Source of the DNA: a virus | DNA length: 26,879 bases | Virus record (IMG/VR): IMGVR_UViG_3300006880_000047 | Span: 1 to 26,879 of that record | Direction: 5' to 3' (one strand) | Shown here: piece by piece, positions 14,384 to 21,196 of the stretch | Layout of the letters: the number at the start of each line of letters is the position of its first letter | Position numbering within the stretch: position 1 is the first letter of the stretch | The notes under the pieces: model-generated | What the model was told of the DNA's origin: nothing | The model's input: only the letters and a program-made list of their open reading frames with translations | The model's database searches: none | Program-made: the position numbers and the translations under genes

Positions 14384-14853
14384 TAGCGCAGCCCGCGCTT
14401 GCTGGCGTCGGCGACGATCTGCGTCACCGTGCGGGCCTCGCTGAACATCGTCGGCCCGATGTGCGCCTTCGCGCCGGCGTCCTCGGTTTCGAGCGCGTCG
14501 GCGTAGTCGGTGTAGTTGGTCAGGACGATACCCTTCTGGCCCTCCGCCAGCCGCACGCCGCTATCCTGGCGCACGGCGCTGCCAGCGTGCCCAACGAAGC
14601 CGCTGAGCGCGGCGGCGGCCGCCGCGTAACCGACCGCCGACTCGGCGCTACCATCCTTGCCCGGCCCGATCGGATAGGCGGTGGTCGAGTCGCGGGTTGC
14701 GCCCGACATGCCGTGATAGGCCTCGGTCTCCTGGTCGACGGAGTGCAAATGTGCCGCGCCCTCGGTCAGGCCGGTGTCGGTCCCCGCATCGATGCGACTG
14801 AGCAGGCCCGTGAGCCCCGCCAGCAGCGCATCGTCATCCAGCAGCAAGGGCAT
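14383..14853 (-). CDS. HK97 gp10-like head-tail connection protein, 156 aa
   Basis: The position (after the connectors, before the tail terminator) and the pattern (V-L-T-N-Y-T-D-Y-A-D-A-L-E then K-A-H-I-G-P-T-M-F) resemble the HK97 gp10 family of tail-completion proteins, with only moderate confidence. The frame is open to an upstream ATG at 14898, but that start would add an Arg-rich stretch copied from the neighbouring gene and has no ribosome site. The ATG at 14853 has GAAGG about nine bases upstream, so it is preferred. It overlaps the previous gene by 20 bp. Confidence 0.6.
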   Translation of the reverse strand: MPLLLDDDALLAGLTGLLSRIDAGTDTGLTEGAAHLHSVDQETEAYHGMSGATRDSTTAYPIGPGKDGSAESAVGYAAAAAALSGFVGHAGSAVRQDSGVRLAEGQKGIVLTNYTDYADALETEDAGAKAHIGPTMFSEARTVTQIVADASKRGLR

Positions 14854-15079
14854 CGTCGCCGCCCTTCTTGCCGCCAGTCGGCGGCTTTGGCGCCGCATCC
14901 GGCTGATGGGTCGCGCCCTTGACGGTCGGCTTGCCGTCGCCGTCGATGAGATTCAGCGCCTGCGCGCGGGTCCAGGGGATCGGCTCGCCCGCGCGCGCCA
15001 CCACCACCGCGCCCCGGCCGCTTTTGAGCGCCTCGGTCACGTCGGCGGCCGGGGTGAAGGTCCGTTCGTCGTCAGCCAT
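14834..15079 (-). CDS. Small head-tail region protein, 81 aa
   Basis: Starts at 15079 after an excellent ribosome site (GGAGGAG) in the 11-bp gap behind the previous stop. The N-terminal 55 residues are mixed alpha/beta (F-T-P-A-A-D-V-T-E-A-L, then V-V-V-A-R-A-G-E-P-I-P). The C-terminus is a Lys/Gly/Pro-rich tail (P-K-P-P-T-G-G-K-K-G-G-D-D). No family recognised. Its location among connector genes suggests a head-completion accessory. Confidence 0.6.
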   Translation of the reverse strand: MADDERTFTPAADVTEALKSGRGAVVVARAGEPIPWTRAQALNLIDGDGKPTVKGATHQPDAAPKPPTGGKKGGDDALAAG

Positions 15080-15090
15080 AAGACTCCTCC

Positions 15091-15441
15091 TTACGCCATG
15101 CGTTCGAGCGTGCCGATCGCCAGTCCCGGCACCTCCACCCGATCGAGCGCGGTGATCACAAAGGCCAAGGTGCCGTTGGTGAGTTTGTCCAGTTCGACCA
15201 GCGCCGCCGCGACATCCGCCCGTGCGACAAAATGCCAGCGCGTGCTCGGCACATCGGTGCCGGCCAGCGCCAGCGCCAGCGCGGTCGGCGCATCGCAGCG
15301 CACATAGAGCGGGGTGACCGTGCCGACCGCGACCGTCGCGCCACTCGCATCCACGCGCGTCGCCGCCCAGGTCGCGCCACCGATCGCGAAGGCTCGCGCG
15401 ATCACCAGCTCGCCCTGGAGGATGTCGGCGTGCGCGGTCAT
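15091..15441 (-). CDS. Head-tail connector region protein, 116 aa
   Basis: No confident family. The protein is alternately hydrophobic and polar (beta-rich) with V-T-P-L-Y-V-R-C-D near residue 45 and W-H-F-V-A-R-A-D near 70. The ATG overlaps the previous stop (ATGA). Position directly after the gp6-like connector suggests a head-closure or stopper function; this is inference from gene order only. Confidence 0.55.
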   Translation of the reverse strand: MTAHADILQGELVIARAFAIGGATWAATRVDASGATVAVGTVTPLYVRCDAPTALALALAGTDVPSTRWHFVARADVAAALVELDKLTNGTLAFVITALDRVEVPGLAIGTLERMA

Positions 15442-15815
15442 GGCCAGTAGTCAGGCGGCCGGGCGAACTCATCGGTCGTCGCCGTGTCGGTGTAGGTCGC
15501 GGGCACCATGGTGAGCCCGCCGCCGGCCGCGTCCGCGCGCGCCTCGCCGGCGATCGTGCGCCAGTGCGCCAGCCGCTCGCCGTAATCGACCGTCTTGCCG
15601 TTACTGGTCACGCGCACCGGCTGGCGTGCGAAGCGCGCGGCCAGCTCGGCGGCCAGAAACGCCACCGCGCCGTCGAGCGATGCCTGCCAGGCCAGCACCG
15701 CGTCGATATGCTCGTCGGTCAGCAGCGCGTCGTCCGGCAGATCCTGGGTATCCCCCAGGATCGAGCGGGCGCGGTCGCGGTCGGTCGGTAGCGCGTCGTC
15801 GTAGGTGGCGCCCAT
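15438..15815 (-). CDS. gp6-like head-tail connector (adaptor), 125 aa
   Basis: The N-terminal helices D-R-D-R-A-R-S-I-L-G-D-T, L-T-D-E-H-I-D-A-V-L and A-V-A-F-L-A-A-E-L-A-A-R-F-A, followed by V-D-Y-G-E-R-L-A-H-W-R-T-I-A, match the helical pattern of HK97 gp6/SPP1 gp15-type adaptors, which form a ring under the portal. The end is a Pro/Tyr/Trp tail. The start overlaps the previous stop by one base. Confidence 0.6.
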   Translation of the reverse strand: MGATYDDALPTDRDRARSILGDTQDLPDDALLTDEHIDAVLAWQASLDGAVAFLAAELAARFARQPVRVTSNGKTVDYGERLAHWRTIAGEARADAAGGGLTMVPATYTDTATTDEFARPPDYWP

Positions 15816-16069
15816 CAGCCGCGCGCCTTGGGCCGCGCGGGCGGCTCGTCCGGTGGCGCCTGCGGCCGGAGCGCGTGGGCCAGGCTGCGCGCCAGCGGGT
15901 CGTTGCGCGCCTGGGCCTCCAGGAAGGCCAGGTTGGCCCCCTCGCGCGTCTGCTGCTGTGCGGCGTGCAGCTGCTCGGCTTCGGCGATCTGCGCGGCGGT
16001 CAGCGCCGCACCGTCGGCGTTGACCCAGCCGCCGGGGGTCCGGTAGGCGCCGCCAGGAATGGTATCCAT
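15815..16069 (-). CDS. Small head protein, 84 aa
   Basis: Begins M-D-T-I-P-G-G-A-Y-R-T-P-G-G-W-V-N-A-D-G, then a helical stretch (I-A-E-A-E-Q-L-H-A-A-Q-Q-Q) and a Pro/Arg tail. It has a strong ribosome site GGGAGG seven bases upstream of the ATG at 16069. It is the first gene after the 500-bp non-coding gap, so the gap element sits immediately before its ribosome site. Not recognised; probable capsid or connector accessory by position. Confidence 0.6.
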   Translation of the reverse strand: MDTIPGGAYRTPGGWVNADGAALTAAQIAEAEQLHAAQQQTREGANLAFLEAQARNDPLARSLAHALRPQAPPDEPPARPKARG

Positions 16070-16087
16070 AGAAAACCTCCCAGGGAA

Positions 16088-16517
16088 CCGCCGCCTTGAG
16101 GCGCGCGGGGGAATGGGAGAACGGCGAAAATCACGGCGTCCGCTCTCGATTGATAGCCGTTTATTCCGCGTCCTCTTGCGAAAAACACCACATTCTGGTA
16201 CACTTGTTCTATGTGTTGGTATCGTTCGATCGTGTTCCTACGGCGCTGGTCTCGGCCAGATGCCTCTCCCGTCCGACGGGTCACGCTCGCAGCGAAAACG
16301 GAAAGATGCCAACATGCCGGTTTGGGTAAAGTGGTACGTAAGTCCCCTGGCCTGCTACTCACGTTTGGGCCAGTCTCATCCCGGCGGGCCGCCGAACCCG
16401 TAACGTGCGGGTGTCACCCGGCCAATCGTAGCCGCAACCGCCTCCGTATCCTGTATCGCGGTGTCGTGTGTCATCGGCGGTCGTGCGAGTTACAAGCCGC
16501 CGGCTTTAGCCGCGCGG
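16088..16517. mobile_element. Candidate non-autonomous IS200/IS605-type element (PATE-like)
   Basis: The 500-bp gap between the capsid gene and the next small gene has no convincing ORF and is less GC-rich than its flanks. Its two ends carry hairpins of identical design in the same orientation. Left, 16088-16108: outer CCGC/GCGG, inner CGCC/GGCG, loop TTGA, bulged C on the 3' side. Right, 16497-16517: outer CCGC/GCGG, inner CGGC/GCCG, loop TTTA, bulged C in the same place. Paired subterminal hairpins with a bulge, rather than terminal inverted repeats, are the hallmark of IS200/IS605 ends bound by TnpA. The right sequence, C-A-A-G then a stem with loop TTTA then GTAGGTGAC, resembles right ends next to tnpB genes. 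No transposase is inside, so it would move in trans. Confidence 0.5.
16347..16517. ncRNA. Candidate structured RNA inside the gap element
   Basis: Several compact stems are packed together: CTGGCC (16347-16352) with GGCCAG (16368-16373); CGGCGG with CCGCCG (16382-16394); ACCCG (16396-16400) with CGGGT (16408-16412), which competes with CGGGTG/CACCCG (16408-16420); and the end hairpin at 16497-16517. IS200/IS605-type elements carry guide RNAs (omega/reRNA for TnpB or IscB, HEARO) at their ends, so a stand-alone RNA of this kind is possible. On the + strand the end hairpin would lie next to a 3' guide, as in TnpB reRNAs. I cannot fix the strand or boundaries. Confidence 0.3.
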
Positions 16518-16569
16518 TAGGTGACAGGAGTACTCCTCTGTGTTCGTTTCCTGCCAGGAGGGCCACGCC

Positions 16570-17634
16570 TCAGACGATCGTGGGGCTTGCAAAGGTCGCG
16601 TTGGCGAAGTAGACGGCCACGCCGTTCGTGCGCGTCCACACGCCCAGCCCGTACTCGGCCTCGAAGTATTTCGCATACAGCGGGTAGGTCGGTAGCTCGG
16701 CCGCGATGCGCAGCCCCTGGAGGCTGGTGGCCGTGCGCTGGCGGAACTTCAGCGGCTTGCCGGCGGCGGCGGCGTCCCAGATGAACAGGTAGTTGGCGAT
16801 CGCCCAGGGCTTCACCCACACTTCGGCCGCGCCGAAGTAGCCCAGCAGGCGGTTGTACTGGTTGCCCAGATCCGTCCGCACGGTCGGGATGGTCACGTTG
16901 TAGGCCGGCGTCTGGACATACTGCGGCACAGCGGCGATGAAGCCGGTGAGTGCCGTAAAGGCCGTCACATCCGCCGGGGCGATGGCGATCATCACCCGCG
17001 CGCCGTGACCGTGCTCGATCAGGTCGGTGATACCGGCGTTGACGGCCGCCACATCCAGCGCCGCACTGCCGTTGTAGTGGCTGTGGGTCGAGACGGTGAA
17101 CGCCGAGCCATCCGGCGCGTCGGGGATGGCGGCGCTATCCGCGTTGAGCAGGCGCTTCACGCCGATCGCCACGTTGTTGATTAGGAAATCGTTCCAGGTG
17201 TAGTTGGTCGCGCCGAACAGCGCGCGCTTGATGTCGCGGCGGATCGCCTTCATGTGCGCCTGCTCGGCCGCGAGCTGCTGCTGCGCGATATCGGCCGGCG
17301 TGGCGCTCTCCATGAACTTGGCTGTCCAGCCAACGCCGTACTGAAACAGGCGCAGCGGGAAACCGACCGTCGAGCCGGGCGCGATCTTCTGGGTCTCTGA
17401 GCGCCCGAACTCGTCCACCTCGATCATCTCGCCGGCCGAGCCCGAGCCGTAGATACTCTGCGTGTCGGTGGTGAACTCGGCCAGCCCGGTCAGCATCTCG
17501 CTCACGATCGCGTTGTGCGCCGCCAGGTCGTTGGTCAGCACCTCCACGATCGTGTTCATACCGAACTCGTTCGCCGAGGCGAAGCGCGCCGCCAAAAGGT
17601 CGGCCAGGGTGTAGGTGCCTACTTGGATTGGCAT
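16570..17634 (-). CDS. Major capsid protein, 354 aa
   Basis: The order (scaffold, small decoration-like protein, this gene) and its size identify the main capsid subunit, probably of the HK97 fold. Features are an N-terminal helical arm (Y-T-L-A-D-L-L-A-A-R-F), an acidic loop (G-E-M-I-E-V-D-E-F-G-R-S-E-T-Q-K), a long central helix (A-A-E-Q-A-H-M-K-A-I-R-R-D-I-K-R-A-L-F-G-A), and a C-terminal stretch Y-F-E-A-E-Y-G-L-G-V-W-T-R-T-N-G-V-A-V-Y. A scaffold is encoded separately, so no delta domain is expected. The frame is open to 17670, but the ATG at 17634 with an upstream AAAGGA is preferred. A 60-bp gap separates it from the decoration gene. Confidence 0.82.
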   Translation of the reverse strand: MPIQVGTYTLADLLAARFASANEFGMNTIVEVLTNDLAAHNAIVSEMLTGLAEFTTDTQSIYGSGSAGEMIEVDEFGRSETQKIAPGSTVGFPLRLFQYGVGWTAKFMESATPADIAQQQLAAEQAHMKAIRRDIKRALFGATNYTWNDFLINNVAIGVKRLLNADSAAIPDAPDGSAFTVSTHSHYNGSAALDVAAVNAGITDLIEHGHGARVMIAIAPADVTAFTALTGFIAAVPQYVQTPAYNVTIPTVRTDLGNQYNRLLGYFGAAEVWVKPWAIANYLFIWDAAAAGKPLKFRQRTATSLQGLRIAAELPTYPLYAKYFEAEYGLGVWTRTNGVAVYFANATFASPTIV

Positions 17635-17694
17635 GCTGTCGTATCCTTTGCCGCATGTCGCGGCGGTCACTCCAAAACGAACGGCGCGGCGCCG

Positions 17695-18096
17695 CTAGAA
17701 GTCGCGCAGCACCCGCACCACGGTCGCGGTAATGGCGCGCACAATCCCCACGGCGTCGCCGGTGGTCGCGGCGGTGTCGAGCCGCCCGGCGGTCGCGGCG
17801 ATGTAGTAGTTGGCCCCCGCCGTGAGGCCGGTGGCGTAGCGAAACTTCGTGCCGATGCCAAGCAGGGTCACGTTGGAGTCGCCCGCCGCATAGGCGCGTG
17901 GGCTGAAGCCGTCGAACGACGCGGCCTCGTTGGCTGCTGTGCCGTCCGACATATAGACCAGGCCGTCCGACTCTTTGATATAGCACGGCGCCAGCGCATC
18001 GATCGCCGCGCCGGCGGTCAGCCCCGAGCGCTGCGGCGCATACATCGCGCTCGCCGCATCCAGGCTGGCATCCGCAACTTTGGTCACGAGTGTCAT
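17695..18096 (-). CDS. Capsid decoration-type protein, 133 aa
   Basis: A small beta-rich protein between scaffold and major capsid. Its C-terminal half, with G-L-T-A-G-A-N-Y-Y-I-A-A-T-A-G-R-L and T-T-G-D-A-V-G-I-V-R-A-I-T-A-T, reads like the beta-barrel repeats of phage head-decoration proteins (DUF2190-like). These bind the outside of the expanded capsid and stabilise it. A ribosome site GGGAGA precedes the ATG at 18096. The family call rests on position and pattern, not on a diagnostic motif. Confidence 0.65.
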   Translation of the reverse strand: MTLVTKVADASLDAASAMYAPQRSGLTAGAAIDALAPCYIKESDGLVYMSDGTAANEAASFDGFSPRAYAAGDSNVTLLGIGTKFRYATGLTAGANYYIAATAGRLDTAATTGDAVGIVRAITATVVRVLRDF

Positions 18097-18128
18097 ACGT
18101 ATCTCCCTACGGCGCCACCGGGGACGCC

Positions 18129-18698
18129 CTACAGCGCGTAATCGCCGCTGGCCTTCTTCTGTGCAATCAGATCGGGCGGTGGACCGCCCGCCGGTGTCGC
18201 CGCCCCGTTGCCGATCGGGCCGCGCGGCGTGCCGAGCGGTGGGCGCGGCGCGACGGGCGCGAGCTTGGCCGCCGCCGTCTCGGCCTTGGCCAGCCAGGCG
18301 AAGCGACTGAGCGCGTCGCCGCCGGGGTCGAGTGCTTTCAGCTCGGCGGGCAGCGCGGCCAGGCGCGCCGCGATCTGCCGATCCATCTCGGCCTGGTAGG
18401 CCGTGAGCTGCTCAGCCGTCGTCGTCTGCGCGGCCTCGAGGGCGGCGATGCGCGTGGCGCGCTCAGTGGCCAACGACTCGAACTCGCCAGCCTTCACGCG
18501 CGCGACCTCATCGGCCTTGCGTGCGATCTCGGCGGCGTCGGTGGCCTGCTGCGTCTTCCACTTGCGCTTTTCCTCCGCCATGGCGGCGTTGAATTGCTCT
18601 TGCGTCAGGGTCGCCGCCGGGGGTAGCACGGGCGGCTGCGTGGCGGGGTCGACGGCCGGCGCCGGGATGCCCGCCGGCTGCGGTGTGGGGTCGCTCAT
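18129..18698 (-). CDS. Scaffolding protein, 189 aa
   Basis: Pro-rich N-terminus (about 1-35), then a long charged coiled coil (about 40-130: Q-E-Q-F-N-A-A-M-A-E-E-K-R-K-W-K ... A-A-L-E-A-A-Q-T-T-T-A-E-Q-L), and a Pro/Gly-rich basic C-terminus. This is the typical scaffolding layout; these proteins drive procapsid assembly and then leave. The frame is open upstream to 18725 but that region is the terminator. The ATG at 18698 has AGGAG eight bases upstream. It is the first gene of the capsid transcription unit. Confidence 0.8.
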   Translation of the reverse strand: MSDPTPQPAGIPAPAVDPATQPPVLPPAATLTQEQFNAAMAEEKRKWKTQQATDAAEIARKADEVARVKAGEFESLATERATRIAALEAAQTTTAEQLTAYQAEMDRQIAARLAALPAELKALDPGGDALSRFAWLAKAETAAAKLAPVAPRPPLGTPRGPIGNGAATPAGGPPPDLIAQKKASGDYAL

Positions 18699-18723
18699 GA
18701 GACATCTCCTCGCGATGGGGAAC

Positions 18724-18755
18724 AAAAAACGCCAATCCTCATCAGAGGATCGGCG
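18724..18755 (-). terminator. Rho-independent terminator in the leader of the scaffold gene
   Basis: On the - strand an 11-bp stem (CGCCGATCCTC with GAGGATTGGCG, one G-U pair) has a 4-nt loop TGAT and is followed directly by TTTTTT. The G-U pair is only good in the - strand RNA, which fixes the orientation. It ends 25 bp before the scaffold start codon and lies downstream of the promoter at 18807-18815, so it can end upstream transcripts or act as an attenuator. Confidence 0.85.
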
Positions 18756-18806
18756 CTTATCTCGATCGGTGGCGGGTCCGTATGCCCCGCCCGGCAGTGC
18801 GAATCA

Positions 18807-18815
18807 AGTATAGCA
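18807..18815 (-). promoter_or_regulatory. Extended -10 promoter for the scaffold-capsid unit
   Basis: On the - strand TGC precedes TATACT, an extended -10 identical in form to the one at 1769-1777. It lies in the 122-bp AT-richer gap upstream of the scaffold gene, just past the end of the zinc-ribbon gene. No consensus -35 is visible. The predicted start near 18800 gives a leader of about 100 nt that contains the terminator. Confidence 0.55.
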
Positions 18816-18820
18816 CATGG

Positions 18821-19015
18821 CTACGCTGGCAGTGGCACCACCCGCACGCCCCGGATCTGCGGGCGCCATACCACCCGCCCGTCGCAGCCCCATGCCGCGC
18901 AGTGCAGCGTCACGATGCGATCACAGTAGGCCGGGCCGATCAGCAGCCGCGCGCCGTCGCTGGTGGCGAGCGACCGGCGACAGACCGGGCAGCGGATGGT
19001 GGTGCCGGCGCTCAT
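18821..19015 (-). CDS. Small zinc-ribbon protein, 64 aa
   Basis: C-P-V-C at residues 9-12 and C-A-A-W-G-C at 39-44, with a further C31 and H38, suggest a single zinc-binding site. The size and C-x2-C layout recall phage Com-like zinc-finger regulators and other small phage zinc ribbons, but I would not name it more precisely. The C-terminus is basic and hydrophobic (R-V-V-W-R-P-Q-I-R-G-V-R-V-V). The start overlaps the previous stop (ATGA). It lies directly before the capsid promoter, where a regulator would fit. Confidence 0.65.
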   Translation of the reverse strand: MSAGTTIRCPVCRRSLATSDGARLLIGPAYCDRIVTLHCAAWGCDGRVVWRPQIRGVRVVPLPA

Positions 19016-19323
19016 GGCGGGGCGCTCCGGTGGACTGCGCCAACGATCGCGATCATCTTGTCGGCCTCGGCCCGGTCGCTTTCCTTTTCCGCTTCCGGTA
19101 AGTCAGCGTAGGCCGTCGTCATCTGGCGTGTCCAGCGCTCGACCGCCCACGCGGGCATTGTCCATGTCCCATCCTCGTTCAGCGTGCCTTTGCTGAATTG
19201 ATACTGCATCCAGCCGGCCCATGCGGCGTCGTGCGAGTAGGCCGCGAGCGCCTCGCGCAGGGCATCGGGCGGTGGCGTCGGCGGTGTGGCCATAGCTCGT
19301 TTGCCTCCTGTGTCGGCGCTCAT
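19012..19323 (-). CDS. Conserved phage hypothetical protein, 103 aa
   Basis: The core A-L-A-A-Y-S-H-D-A-A-W-A-G-W-M-Q-Y-Q-F-S-K-G then W-T-M-P-A-W-A-V-E-R-W and E-K-E-S-D-R-A-E-A-D-K-M is a pattern I associate with a widespread small phage protein of unknown role. Two starts compete: the ATG at 19323 that overlaps the previous stop (ATGA), and the ATG at 19293, which has AGGAGG ten bases upstream and gives 93 aa. Helical, soluble, no metal motif. Confidence 0.65.
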   Translation of the reverse strand: MSADTGGKRAMATPPTPPPDALREALAAYSHDAAWAGWMQYQFSKGTLNEDGTWTMPAWAVERWTRQMTTAYADLPEAEKESDRAEADKMIAIVGAVHRSAPP

Positions 19324-19685
19324 GGCGATGCTTCCGCATCGTCGTCGCTGGCCAGTTCGTCCGTCGCCACGAGATAGGCGACCAGATCGGGATTGCGCCG
19401 GAGCACATCCAGCAGTGGCAGCGCCAGGACGCGGATCGCGGCCTCTTCCCCCTCGATCTGCGGGTCGGTCGTATGCCAGCAGCCATGCAGCACCTCGTGC
19501 AGCAGCGCCGCGCGCCGGTGCTGGGTGGTCTGGTCGGGATCCAGGACGATCTCGCCGGGGCCGTAGTTGATCGCGCCCCAGCCGTCCTTGCTGCTCTTCC
19601 AGACCTCGCGCGCGTGGCTGGCCTCGTCGGCTTTGACGGTGTAGACCAGCGGGCCGATGATGATCGAGTCGGGAAGATCACTCAT
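19320..19685 (-). CDS. HExxH zinc metallopeptidase-like protein, 121 aa
   Basis: H-E-V-L-H at residues 63-67 follows a hydrophobic helix (R-R-A-A-L-L), the zincin signature. An acidic residue about 15-20 positions further (E78/E80/E81) could be the third ligand. The preceding strand G-E-I-V-L-D-P resembles ImmA/IrrE-type or SprT-type small phage metallopeptidases. It sits between portal and scaffold, where many phages place a prohead protease, although those are usually serine or U9-type enzymes. It could process head proteins, or act like ImmA on a regulator. Both ends use ATGA-type overlaps. Confidence 0.7.
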   Translation of the reverse strand: MSDLPDSIIIGPLVYTVKADEASHAREVWKSSKDGWGAINYGPGEIVLDPDQTTQHRRAALLHEVLHGCWHTTDPQIEGEEAAIRVLALPLLDVLRRNPDLVAYLVATDELASDDDAEASP

Positions 19686-21196
19686 GACTGGCCTCCAACG
19701 GGCGCGCGCCCGTTCTGCGCCGGCGCGGCGTTCTCGGGCGGTGCGTTGACCACCTCCGGTGCCGCCGGCGTGGGCGCCTGCTGCGGGAGTGCGGCTACAG
19801 TTTCGCCCAGTGCCGGCCGCGTATTAAACCGATGGTCCTCGAATCCCCCCTGGAACGCGGCATCGGCGGCGTCGCGTGTGCCGCTGCCGGTGCCGAGATC
19901 GGCCAGCTCCAACAGAATCATCCACGACACGCCGATCTTCTGCGCGCGCACCAGGCCGTCCTCATAGTTCGACCGCGCCAGCAGCACCGCGTCCTCGGCC
20001 GGCTTGCGCAGCGCGGCGATCGTCTCGCCGGATTGATTCGACAGGAACTTGCCCGCGGTGGCTTTCAGCTCGGGCAGCATGTCCTCGATCAGGCCGATCT
20101 GGAGCTGCGCCTGGCCCAGCGCGCCGGCCAGATCGAGATCGGCCACCATCCACTGCATAAACGGCGGGATGGTCGCGCCGCGCGTGTCCACATAGGCGAC
20201 CTTGTTGCCGCTCAGCACCATCTCCGTCGGCGCGGGGCCGCTGGCGGCGACGAACAGCACACCGTTGACATGGCGGTGGACCTGGATGTCGGTGTGGCAG
20301 ATCAGACTGTTCAGGCGGTCGATCGGCGCGCGCGCCTTGTACCAGGCGCTGCGGCCCCATGGGTCGCCGGTGTGCTCGTGGCGCAGAATCACGTAAGGCA
20401 CCACGCCCAGCGTGTTCGGGTAGTCAGCGCCGGTAAAGCCGCCCGGCTCCGTGACCGGCGTACACGCGTAGGCGGCGAGCCGGTCGACGGGCATCCCGTC
20501 GGCGCTGAACGTGCCCAGATCGAAGGGGATGAGCCGGGCGCCGTCCACCTGCCAGGTGCGGATGCGCAGTTTCGTCAGCTCCTCGCGGATCGTGATGACC
20601 TCGGCGTCTTCGGCCAGGCCACACGTCAGGTCGTACTCGAGCTGAATCGCCCCGACGTTGCCGCGGTCGTCCAGCCGGGCGTCGCGGATCGTGCGCGGGT
20701 GCTCCGGTTTGAGGTAGACGCGCCGCTTGCCCACGTCGGCGTCGTCGCGCGCCACGATGCGCAGCCCGACGCAGCCGTGCGTGGCAGCCAGGCGGCACAG
20801 CGGCTGCTTCTCGACGGTCAGGTTGCTCCACTGCCAGATCCGGGCGATCGCGGCGGTGAGCGGGTCGGTGGCGGTCGGCGCGTCAGCGGTGCTCGGCTCG
20901 CCGCCGGTCGGCTCGATCTGGATCTCATCGCCAAACGCGCCGCTGAAGACATGCAGATACAGATCGACCACCTGCGCGATCGGGTTATAGAGCCCGCTCA
21001 AATCAGCGGCGGCCGCGTTGCCCAGATCGGCATTGATGACGTCGCGCTGGCCGCCGCTGGCCGTGCGCTCATAGATGCGATTGGCATAGTAGAGATCATT
21101 GGCGTCGTAGACCGCCCGGCGCTCGTCCCAGGCCCAGGCGGTCTGCGGCGTGCCGGACCCCAGCATACGGCCGATCGCGGTTATCCAGCTTGTCAC
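19682..21196 (-). CDS. Portal protein, 504 aa
   Basis: Follows the large terminase directly, as portals do. The size (about 500 aa) is typical. Characteristic stretches are the N-terminal Y-D-A-N-D-L-Y-Y-A-N-R-I-Y, a wing/crown beta region, and a long central helix with G-L-I-E-D-M-L-P-E-L-K-A-T-A-G-K-F and S-G-E-T-I-A-A-L-R-K-P-A, consistent with the stem and tunnel-loop area. The C-terminus is Pro/Ala/Glu-rich. Portals form dodecameric rings at one capsid vertex. The start is GTG at 21196, overlapping the terminase stop (GTGA), with GGAGGGG seven bases upstream. Confidence 0.85.
   Translation of the reverse strand: MTSWITAIGRMLGSGTPQTAWAWDERRAVYDANDLYYANRIYERTASGGQRDVINADLGNAAAADLSGLYNPIAQVVDLYLHVFSGAFGDEIQIEPTGGEPSTADAPTATDPLTAAIARIWQWSNLTVEKQPLCRLAATHGCVGLRIVARDDADVGKRRVYLKPEHPRTIRDARLDDRGNVGAIQLEYDLTCGLAEDAEVITIREELTKLRIRTWQVDGARLIPFDLGTFSADGMPVDRLAAYACTPVTEPGGFTGADYPNTLGVVPYVILRHEHTGDPWGRSAWYKARAPIDRLNSLICHTDIQVHRHVNGVLFVAASGPAPTEMVLSGNKVAYVDTRGATIPPFMQWMVADLDLAGALGQAQLQIGLIEDMLPELKATAGKFLSNQSGETIAALRKPAEDAVLLARSNYEDGLVRAQKIGVSWMILLELADLGTGSGTRDAADAAFQGGFEDHRFNTRPALGETVAALPQQAPTPAAPEVVNAPPENAAPAQNGRAPVGGQS

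Noticed and set aside
16088-16517. Group I or II intron
   Set aside because: It lies between genes and does not split an ORF. No intron-encoded protein or conserved core that I can recognise.
16059-16612. Several 60-130-codon frames on both strands in the non-coding gap
   Set aside because: None has a ribosome site or recognisable motif, and they overlap each other and the neighbouring genes. The DNA looks like structured non-coding sequence.
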